A DNA stretch of 17,539 nt from Martensiomyces pterosporus (Eukaryota > Kickxellomycota > Kickxellomycetes > Kickxellales > Kickxellaceae): contig MU604097.1 of the NCBI GenBank assembly GCA_025201845.1, positions 1 to 17,539 of the forward strand. Reading direction: 5' to 3'. The position numbers and the translations under genes are program-made. Shown here piece by piece: positions 8,407 through 15,995 of this stretch (its first letter is position 1; each line of letters opens with the position of its first letter). The notes below the pieces were generated by a model. It ran no database searches and had not been told where the DNA came from. It was given only the letters and a program-made list of their open reading frames with translations.

Positions 8407-9101
8407 CTGTCTTTGCGTGTTATAAATAAGAAACTGGTCGGCTATTTTGGCTGTAGCTATAGTAACATTCAGTGCTTCCACCAAGCAGCCGCTCAGTATG
8501 ACTGCAACGGCTGAGCACAGGAGCTGCATGTGTTGCTGGTGAGAAATAGCAGCAACCAAATCTTGATAGGACAGTTCACGAGGCTCGGTCTAGCGAATGG
8601 CATTGCTCTTTGTGGGTGGTGACGGTCATCCCATGCCTGGTTGCCCTTTATTGCAAGGGACTCTTCTGGTAATTGTGCCGATGCTCAGTTGGCTGATATG
8701 GAGCTAGCTGGAGAGGCAGACATCAAGGGTGTGGCCATTGCACCAAAGGGGAATGCAGCAAACCTGATATCTGTCCCTCCTGGCAACTGCATATTACCTA
8801 ACATGGCAGTGAAAATGGTGCGTGCATGCTCCCTTTGCAGAGTTCCCGAGCCAATTCGCATTGCTGATCTCAGCACCAGGGTCACACCGCACAGGATAAA
8901 TGCAGATCTCTAGGTCCCCTCATTTTTAGGAAAATAGCCGCAAGTGCACCTCCCTCATTTGGTACGCAAGCTGAAAGAGGGATGAGCGCCACGCATCCAG
9001 AGACAAAGCTCTACGTCTCTAGCTGACAACAACAATGGTACCCCAGTGGTAGTGGGCAAAGGGCTGTGCACATATTTTTAGCAAAGCGTCATGATTGCCT
9101 G

Positions 9102-9110
9102 TATATATAG
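9102..9110 (+). promoter_or_regulatory. Possible TATA box of the acyl-CoA ligase gene
   Basis: TATATATAG on the plus strand is the strongest TATA-like sequence upstream of the ligase but is nearly 400 bp from its ATG at 9499, with other ATGs between. It fits only if the transcript has a long leader or a 5' UTR intron. A weaker ATAAAT at 9381-9386 is the alternative. Confidence 0.3.
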
Positions 9111-9498
9111 CACAAACACTCAGCCATGCATGCTCTGCCTCCCTCAACATCACCACCAACAGTTTCATTTGTAAAAACTCTGACCAGACTCCAAAGCGTT
9201 GACATTGTGTAAAGACAGTCTGAAATCATGCCAGCGTTCAGCCTCAGGCACTACTGGTTCAGCTTGTTGCGGAGCCCTGATGCACAGCGCCGTTGAACAA
9301 ATGCGGGGGCTGCACATTTAGCGCAGCATGGCCATGTAGCGCCTCCAACTTGCCTACTTTCTAGGTAGAGAAGCAGATGCATAAATGTGCTGGCCTAGTA
9401 CAGCGTTTCCAGCGCATCATCCAGACCTCGTCCCGAGTTCCTCTTTTCGCACAGCTGCAACCACAGAACGCCTCCACAGAGTCTGCTGCTACTTGCAA

Positions 9499-11250
9499 AT
9501 GGTTGTCTTTGCATCCAAGCTCCCTCACCTGTCTATCCCAGACATCAACGTCGTCGAGTTTGTCTTCTCCGAGTGCGAGAATGCCCGCGGTCTTGCCCAC
9601 CAGGTCTTTGTTGACCCATCTACGGGCTGCTCACTTACAGCCAGCGAGCTCAAGTCCTACGCTTTTCGCTTTGCAGCAGGGCTAAGGAGAAACATTAGAT
9701 TGGTTGCAGGCGATGTCGTTGCTGTGGTTGCCCCCAACAGCATCAACTTTCCAATTGTCGCGCATGGCATCGTTGCATCAGGCGCAGTGTGCGCCATGGC
9801 AAACCCGTCACACACTCCACGAGAGCTTGCCCACCAGCTATCCGACTTCAAGTGCAAGGCAATAGTTGTTGGCGATGGGTTGATGCGAACTGTGGAAGAT
9901 GCACTCGCACTCATTCAGCACACTGCTGAGAATGTCTTGCACATGGACGAAAGCAACTCGCGCTGCGAAGGGTCCATCTTCAATATCATGAGCGAGGACG
10001 ATGCAAGCCCATTTGGCGACGGCCAGCCGTCTGATTTTGGCACGGCACCCGCATACATTTGCAGCTCAAGTGGCACCACTGGCAAACCCAAGAGCGTAAT
10101 CCTGACGCACCGGAACATAATTGCCAACATTATGCAGATCAACTGCCTCAAGGAGCTTGACCTGCCCAAGGATCCATCCGAGGACCAGTTCGATATCTCC
10201 CTCGGCTTTCTTCCTTTCTGCCAGGCCGCTGGTCTGTGCTACATGGTCTACAGCTCTGTGTCGCGGGTAAGTGCCTGCTAAATTGAAAGAAGGTAATGTG
10301 CACGTGTCTGCTGGTATACAAAGATATACTAGAGTGCTCACCATTTGGCTGCGTCCATCTACTTGTATTGATAGGGTGGAAAAGTTGTCATCATGAGGTC
10401 GTATTCGTTTGACGGCTTCCTCAAGGCAGTTCAGGACTGCCGCATTTCGTTCGTGGTGGTTTCCCCTCCGATTGTTTGCTCCCTATCAAGAGACCCACGT
10501 GTGGATCAGTACGATCTGTCTGCCTTGAAGACAATACTCTGTGGTGCAGCGGTGCTGAACCCAGCGCTTATTGAACAAACCGAATCAAGGTTACACGGAA
10601 CCAGGGTGGTCCAGTGCTATGGAATAACCGAGATGACCTCCACCGTAGCGATGCTTGCCACTTCCCACAACAACCCAAAGTCAGTTGGCATTCTTCTCTC
10701 CAACTGCGAAGCGAAGGTTGTGGATGACGATGGCAACGAACTCGATGAAGGAATGGAAGGCGAGCTGTGCATCAAGGGACCAAACAGAACATTAGGATAT
10801 CTCAACAATCCGACTGAAACCCAAGATACCTTCCGCAGCGACGGGTACCTTCACACCGGCGACATTGGATACGTCGACAAGGACGGTTTTTTCTACATCA
10901 CTGACCGCAAGAAGGACCTCATCAAGTACAAAGGATGTCCAGTGTCCCCGTCCGAGCTGGAGGCAATACTTGCCGAGCACCCAGACGTTGAGGATGCTGC
11001 AGTGGTGTCGGTATACGACGACAGCCAGGTCACTGAGTTGCCCAAAGCTTATCTTGTTTTGAAAAACAGGGGCAGGGATGATGACAACGCTAGAGCGCAA
11101 GCAGTGGTGGACTGGCTTGATGCTAGAGTCGCCAGCTATAAGAGGCTGGGAGGCGGATTTGCCATTGTTGACCGCATTCCTCGCAATCACATAGGCAAGA
11201 TTGTCCGAAGAACGTTGCGCAACATTGACCACGTATCTCCTTCTCACTAG
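9499..11250 (+). CDS. Acyl-activating enzyme, 4-coumarate-CoA ligase-like (two exons: 9499-10266, 10375-11250)
   Basis: Joining the exons gives 547 residues, the normal length for the 4CL/fatty-acyl-CoA-ligase branch of the ANL superfamily, which adenylates a carboxylic acid with ATP and transfers it to CoA. Motifs in order: AMP-binding loop SSSGTTGKPK (189-198), YGITE (338-342), TGD (417-419), ITDRKKD (431-437), KYKGCPVSPSELE (440-452) and C-terminal PRNHIGKIVRRTL with catalytic Lys531. In the A4 segment the line is LPFCQAAGL, with Gln242 where 4CLs usually have His. The start at 9499 (MVVFASKLP) is preferred because the upstream in-frame ATG at 9385 gives an atypical Ser/Thr-rich extension and sits on a TATA-like ATAAAT. 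The C-terminus (SPSH) is not a peroxisomal SKL signal, so it is probably cytosolic. It is divergent from the methyltransferase and head-to-tail with P450 copy 1. The substrate is unknown; an aromatic or medium/long fatty acid is possible. Confidence 0.93.
10267..10374 (+). other. Spliceosomal intron of the acyl-CoA ligase gene (108 bp)
   Basis: The first exon frame hits a stop soon after GTAAGT (10267-10272), a consensus donor. The second frame resumes after TTGATAG, ending at 10374. A CTCAC branch-site candidate lies at 10337-10341, 33 bases before the acceptor. The junction is phase 0 and restores YSSVSR-GGKVVIM, which matches the continuous 4CL fold. Confidence 0.92.
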
Positions 11251-12142
11251 CCCTGCGCTTCATATTCCTTCGACGCTTTATGACAAATAAACAAGACAAA
11301 CCATCGAGATACCCCTCACTCTTGCCGTCAGCCTCCATTTGACTCTCTTGTCACATACAGATTCACTGACCAGAGGTAGGGCGAGAGGCGCTGTCCACTG
11401 CTGAGGTTTGACATCAAAGCAAACCAGAAGAAATGGCAATGCAATGGGCATGGGCACATCCAATGACGCAGAGTGAAGTGCATTTGAATGGCAAACACTT
11501 GGGTGTACTGCAAGAGAAAAAAGAAAATGGCGACAACCAACCAACCATGCTGAGCACGGGCACAGTTGCCTCCAAGGTTGGCTGCTTGTTCTTGATGGGA
11601 TGGCCAGTAGCCTGCATAAGTGCTGAGCAGAGCATTTGCTGCCAAAACGGTATAATGAATACAGCGAGACTCGTTTGGAATAGCGCTTGCCGCCCGTCCT
11701 GCCTAGCATCCTGGCTAATTTACAATATGAAGAAAGGCGGCTTGGTAAAAGCCCCGTGAAAAGACAAGTCATGCGATGCACGCCACCACCCACGAATAGC
11801 AACAGTACTTGCTATACCCAAGTGCAGATGTGCTGACACTGCTTCCTTGCGAGTACATATATGCAAAGGAAAATCGGTGTACGCGAACTGCCCTATCAGA
11901 AACCGCTTGTTGTCGACATGCACAAGAAGCACAGCCAGTGTCTTGCCTCGCAATGCCAGCAGAGGGGTTATGACCACCCTGCTCTGCCCCTAGGTGGTCC
12001 ATGTCTCCCCTGCAGTTGGTACATCACCGTGTAGTGGGCGTGAAAAGAGCTGGGCACCACCCTCTACGACTTGACACTAAAGCAGCGGATGCAGCCGAAG
12101 AAACAAATTTTGGTCTCTTATTGCGGCCAACGCACTGTTACC
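11251..12142. other. Intergenic region upstream of P450 copy 1
   Basis: About 0.9 kb between the ligase stop and the P450 TATA box. It holds the ligase 3' end and then sequence shared, in patches, with the region upstream of P450 copy 2. A 174-codon minus-strand frame (11278-11802) has no recognisable domain and no equivalent in the duplicate, so I do not call it a gene. Confidence 0.5.
11286..11291 (+). terminator. Candidate polyadenylation signal of the ligase gene
   Basis: AATAAA 36 bases after the ligase stop codon. Position and sequence suit a fungal poly(A) signal; actual cleavage is not visible. Confidence 0.45.
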
Positions 12143-12148
12143 TATAAA
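12143..12148 (+). promoter_or_regulatory. TATA box of P450 copy 1
   Basis: TATAAA within CTATAAAGAAAT, a 12-bp string kept at P450 copy 2. It is 131 bp before the chosen ATG (12274) against 132 bp in copy 2. The longest frame's ATG at 12154 lies only 11 bp after the TATA start and should not be in the mRNA. Confidence 0.8.
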
Positions 12149-12273
12149 GAAATATGACATGCCCTCCTCAGCAGAGCACTTGTTTACCCCTTCATGCTCC
12201 TTTAGCCAGCATTAACACCATCCCCTCCACCAACTCACTCTATCTTTTCACATTTCTCTATCTTGGGTTGCTA

Positions 12274-13833
12274 ATGTTCACCCAACTTGAACCTGTAAAC
12301 ATTCTTTGTGGTTGCTGGTGGCTTGTATATCAGCCAGTGACCCTGTGCACTGGGCTGGCCGCATATATAACTTGGAAAGTGATCTATGCTTTATACTTCT
12401 CACCATTGCGCCATATCCCTGGGCCGTTCCTCAGCCGTATCACCAGCTTGCCAGGGCTAGTGTCAATGCTAAATGGAGGAGTTAACGACAAGGTGCTCAG
12501 AAGCTACGAAACGTACGGCAGCCTGCATGCTGTAGGAGGCAAAATGGTTGCTGTCTGTGACCCTAATGACTGCCGCCTGATTCTGGCCACACATGCGTTC
12601 AGCAAGGATGCGATGTATGCGCACGTTGACTTTATAGAGCCCAACATGCTCTTCACCCACGACACGGAACTCAACAAGCAGCGCAGACGTCAAATAGGAC
12701 CTGCATTCAGTCTTAGTAGTCTGCGCAAGATGGAGCCCATCATCCTGGCTGCAGGAGCCCAGCAGCTGCTAGACAAGTGGAATAGCGCAATTGAGCAGTC
12801 ATCAGAGGGCAAGGCCAAGGTGTGCTATGAAAAGGACTTTATCCTGATGGCATTTGACGTTATCGGCTCGCTAGGATTCGGTAGGACACAGCGCTCACTG
12901 ACAGCTGATGACTTGACTGTTGTTCACTGGGTCAGGCAAAGTGTTGCCATGGTGTTCATGCAGATGGCGACTGGTAAACGAGCATTGCGCCCGCTGAGAA
13001 GCTTGCTCACAAAGTCCCTGCACAAGGATGTAAAAGAGTTGATTTTCTTTGCAAACCAGTCCATCGAAGAGCGCAAGCAACTGCTGGCGGAGGGAGTGGC
13101 TAAACCGAACGACATCCTGCAGGCATACATCGATGCCGAGGATCCCGAGTCCAAGATCAGAATGACACCGGCGCAGGTAACGGCCGAAGCGATCAACATG
13201 TTTCTTGGAGGAGCCGACACGAGCTCCAACACGCTCACATGGACCACCCACCTCCTCATGCTGCACCCTCGGCACTACAAGCGCGCTGTTGACGAGATCC
13301 GGTCCAACTTTCACAAGGACCACCTGATCACCTTTGACGAGGCCAAGGAGAAACTCCCGTACCTGGAGGCATGCATTTATGAAGCTTTGCGCATTCGCCC
13401 TGTCACTGCACCCCTTCCTCGAGTGGTTCCACCTGGTGGCGTGACACTCCAGGGCCACTTTATTCCTGAGGGATACACCTGCCTAGTAGCTATTCCTGCT
13501 GCGAACATGAACAAGGATGCGTGGGATGAACCGCACATCTTTAACCCCGAAAGGTTTATCGACAACGAAGAGAACAAGCGCAACGTCCTCACGTTCAGCT
13601 ATGGAGCACGAATCTGCCCAGGCAGAAATCTTGCGTGGATTGAGGTCCTGACTACGCTTGCCAACCTGTTCAGTGCCTACGACTTTGCACTACCTGAGGA
13701 TGCACTATTCACGCCAAACAAGCTCGACCAGTATGGACAGCCAGTGATCATACCTCAAAAGACAGTTGTTGTCAACGAACCCAAATTCCCTGAGCGAGAC
13801 TGCCTGATAGTCATCTCGAAGCGTCAGAAGTAA
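12274..13833 (+). CDS. Cytochrome P450 monooxygenase, copy 1
   Basis: 519 residues, the usual size for a microsomal fungal P450. It would hydroxylate or otherwise oxidise a lipophilic substrate using O2 and electrons from a reductase at the ER. An N-terminal hydrophobic anchor (about residues 8-42) leads to the hinge RHIPGPF (46-52). The I-helix oxygen-activation motif is GGADTSS (312-318), the K-helix ExxR is EALR (370-373), the PERF motif is NPERFID (424-430), and the haem loop is FSYGARICPG with ligand Cys448 (codon 13615-13617). All key residues are intact. The upstream in-frame ATG at 12154 is rejected because it sits directly beside the TATA box; the ATG at 12274 corresponds to the start of copy 2. 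No introns. It follows the ligase on the same strand after about 1 kb. The natural substrate is unknown; a FAS-derived chain is an inference from context. Confidence 0.95.
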   Translation: MFTQLEPVNILCGCWWLVYQPVTLCTGLAAYITWKVIYALYFSPLRHIPGPFLSRITSLPGLVSMLNGGVNDKVLRSYETYGSLHAVGGKMVAVCDPNDCRLILATHAFSKDAMYAHVDFIEPNMLFTHDTELNKQRRRQIGPAFSLSSLRKMEPIILAAGAQQLLDKWNSAIEQSSEGKAKVCYEKDFILMAFDVIGSLGFGRTQRSLTADDLTVVHWVRQSVAMVFMQMATGKRALRPLRSLLTKSLHKDVKELIFFANQSIEERKQLLAEGVAKPNDILQAYIDAEDPESKIRMTPAQVTAEAINMFLGGADTSSNTLTWTTHLLMLHPRHYKRAVDEIRSNFHKDHLITFDEAKEKLPYLEACIYEALRIRPVTAPLPRVVPPGGVTLQGHFIPEGYTCLVAIPAANMNKDAWDEPHIFNPERFIDNEENKRNVLTFSYGARICPGRNLAWIEVLTTLANLFSAYDFALPEDALFTPNKLDQYGQPVIIPQKTVVVNEPKFPERDCLIVISKRQK

Positions 13834-13867
13834 TACAAGTGGTTATCATTGCCTCCCGTGCTGGTTG

Positions 13868-14019
13868 TGTTGTCGGGGTTGTCAGCCATGGCTGGACAGT
13901 GGCGCACATAAATACTTCGCTGATACTGCTTCCCTCTCAGGGGCTCTTTAGCTTCGTAAACATCCCTTTCGCTCTATTCTAAGATATTTATTAACTTCGC
14001 TTCGCTCAGCTAACCAACA
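13868..14019 (+). mobile_element. LTR-like repeat, third copy, with 4-bp target duplication
   Basis: A 152-bp unit from TGTTGTCGGGG to AACCAACA that follows 3213-3369 along its length, including ACATAAATACTTCG and TCTTTAGCTTCG. Both flanks are GTTG (13864-13867 and 14020-14023), as expected for a 4-bp target-site duplication. It begins only 34 bases after the P450 stop, so it may lie in that gene's 3' UTR and could supply or disturb transcript ends. Confidence 0.78.
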
Positions 14020-14263
14020 GTTGATTGACCCCGCTATGCGGCTCCTTCTTGTTTCTTGGCTGTTGCTTGTGTTTATTGAAAATACACATGTTCAATCATC
14101 AAGTACCCTTTCCAGTTAACTATTAACTATCATCTAAAACCTAAACCATTCCTAGTTGGCTTGCAAATCTTCCTTGGATGATATAGGCCTTACCCCAGGT
14201 TGTGCACCACTTTGTTTTACATAGAATTTGGCATTAAAATGTTGACAGGAGCGGGTGCCGCTT

Positions 14264-14417
14264 TGTTGAGGACATTAACCATGTACTGGTTGAGACGCAT
14301 ATAAATACTTGCTCGAGCTTGGATTTCTCTTGGGTGATTCTTTGTTTGGCAAGCATTCAAATCACTACTTAACCTAAATATAGTTGCTTTCCCCTCGCTT
14401 CGCTCGCACTCTCAACA
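14264..14417 (+). mobile_element. LTR-like repeat, diverged fourth copy
   Basis: A 154-bp unit from TGTTGAGG to CTCTCAACA with CATATAAATACTT about 37 bp in, then TTCTTTGTTTGGCAAGCATT and TCGCTTCGCTC in the same order as the other copies. It is clearly more diverged, and its flanks (GCTT, GATA) do not match, so it is probably older. Same termini, size and TATA position support membership. Confidence 0.55.
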
Positions 14418-15863
14418 GATATGCTAGACAGTGCACTAGAATCTGGGAAACTTGTACACCCTGGTTGAATGCGCTAGGGGAGCTGCTGCCTTTCTTCTCA
14501 CAAAGCCCAATCACAACTGCTCAACAGTCCAAAAATAGGAACGTCGCTACACAGAGACACAGGAAATGCTCTGAGCTATGTAGTGCATACATGCATGCGA
14601 ATGCGCTCATGCACATGCCTTTCGCCTTTATTGCACCGGCTTATTCGTATATGCACATATACATCGCACCATGGCTGGCATCATGAAGCATCTTGCAACC
14701 GAAAAGCACACGAAACAATGGTGAAGAGATGCTTACACAAACCCCCCGGAAAATTTAGCTGAGGAACACCCCGACATGTCTCATGACACAGCTCACACTG
14801 CAGAGAAATGCATGAAATAAGGTGTCTGGAGCACACAACTGCTTTAGAATGAGGAGACAGAAAACAAAAAGCAAGATTCCCCTTTCCACTCTTATTCTTG
14901 TTGGCAGCCCCCCTTTGTTTGCCGGCTGCATACAGCTGCATCAGCTATAGATAAAATGGGAGGCGCTGTCAATTGTTAAGCCTTGGCACCAGAGCAACCT
15001 ACCTGCAAACAGCAGCACAAAGCAGTGTGTACACATTTAGGAGAGCAATACAAGATAGACTTCAATGGCATGTCCCAGACCAAGGTGCCAAGATTGCGAC
15101 AGCACACAGCACAGCGCATATTCCGTTTTGGAGCGTCTGGTAGCCGTCGAATAGAAAGATGGGTAGATGACGGAGTCTGTGTATGTTGTGAGAGCGTGCT
15201 CAGGTGAGAAAGAGCATATGGCGACTACATGCTGGGCAACCATGCTGAGCGTCGCCGCCTGGCATTTTCCACATCCCCGTCAGGGGGTGTTTGCAACCAT
15301 TCGTGCATAGCAGCGACATTCCCTATGCCTCAGTATGAATGATCTGACACTGTCTCCTTGCCTATGGATGTATGCGAGAATAGAGGCTGGGTCGCGTGAT
15401 CTTTCTCGTCAAGATTCGATTTGATAAATCTTACCAGCTACAAAGGCACCTCTAATGCTCAGCTGCCGAAGCCATTCCGAGTAGACACGAGGAAGGGGTA
15501 CCAAAGCAGATGCGCTATGCTGTTTCTTGGGCTGATTGCTCCATGAGGTTGCAAATTCTATACCAGGTTGAGGTTTGCTATGTGTGGTGGTACAGCAACA
15601 AAGGAAATAGGGACAGATTCATTGTCATCGACATTCTCAGGGAGCACTGCGGACATTCCATTTTACACAACCGGCTAGGGGCACATTGCCACCCTGGCCT
15701 ACCCTTAGGTGCTCTGCAGTTCCACCACGGTTGCTGTTGCAGCGCTATGTAGCGAGTACGAAAAGAATTTACGCGCCACTTTCTATAGTATGGCATGAGA
15801 GCGTCCGATGCAACAGCAGCAACAAATCGTGTCCAGGCTAACTGCCACCACCGCTTCGCCATC
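14418..15863. other. Intergenic region upstream of P450 copy 2
   Basis: About 1.4 kb with only short frames and no recognisable product. From about 14957 it shows patchy similarity to the sequence upstream of P450 copy 1 and so belongs to the duplicated unit. No RNA gene was recognised. Confidence 0.5.
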
Positions 15864-15869
15864 TATAAA
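15864..15869 (+). promoter_or_regulatory. TATA box of P450 copy 2
   Basis: TATAAA within CTATAAAGAAAT, identical over 12 bp to the P450 copy 1 element and 132 bp before the ATG at 15996. Conservation in otherwise diverged promoter sequence supports function. Confidence 0.8.
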
Positions 15870-15995
15870 GAAATTCCACATGGCCCACTTGGTGAGGCAG
15901 CTCATATTTGCCTCTTCAATTTCTGCTAGGTGGCACTCATATTATCTCTTCGACTAGCTCTTTGCTTATCCATCTTGCTTTATTTCAGAGTGCCA

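Larger units (their letters stand above)
7965..9498. other. 1.5-kb divergent intergenic region between methyltransferase and ligase
   Basis: This region separates two divergently transcribed genes and should hold both promoters. Frames are short (up to about 97 residues) and none resembles a known protein. It contains a purine-rich run (8130-8160), a heptamer repeat (8372-8406) and a TATATATAG at 9102-9110. CTTGCCTACTTTCTAG ending at 9364 looks like a splice acceptor and could mark a 5' UTR intron of the ligase, but this cannot be settled by reading. Confidence 0.5.
11381..13833 (+). repeat. Tandem duplication, unit 1 (upstream region plus P450 copy 1)
   Basis: The P450 gene and its upstream DNA are recognisably similar to 14957-17539. 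Matching noncoding anchors in the same order are GAGGCGCTGTC (11385 / 14960), CAACCATGCTGAGC (about 11542 / 15238), CTGACACTG followed by TCCTTGC (about 11834 / 15346), TAGGTG-CTGCAG (about 11991 / 15706) and CTATAAAGAAAT (12142 / 15863). Between anchors similarity is weak, so the left end is approximate. The unit has been duplicated with its promoter. Confidence 0.7.

Noticed and set aside
8641..8913. 90-codon plus-strand frame (and antisense 66-codon frame) upstream of the ligase
   Set aside because: Considered as a small gene, but no domain, no promoter placement and no splice partner was seen.
11278..11802. 174-codon minus-strand frame between ligase and P450 copy 1
   Set aside because: No recognisable motif, low-complexity Ser/Leu/Cys-rich translation, and no equivalent frame in the duplicated upstream region of P450 copy 2.
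12895..13458. 187-codon antisense frame in P450 copy 1, with a counterpart at 16731-17345 in copy 2
   Set aside because: Both lie opposite the same conserved P450 segment, so their sharing follows from the duplication and codon bias; no start context or domain supports a gene.
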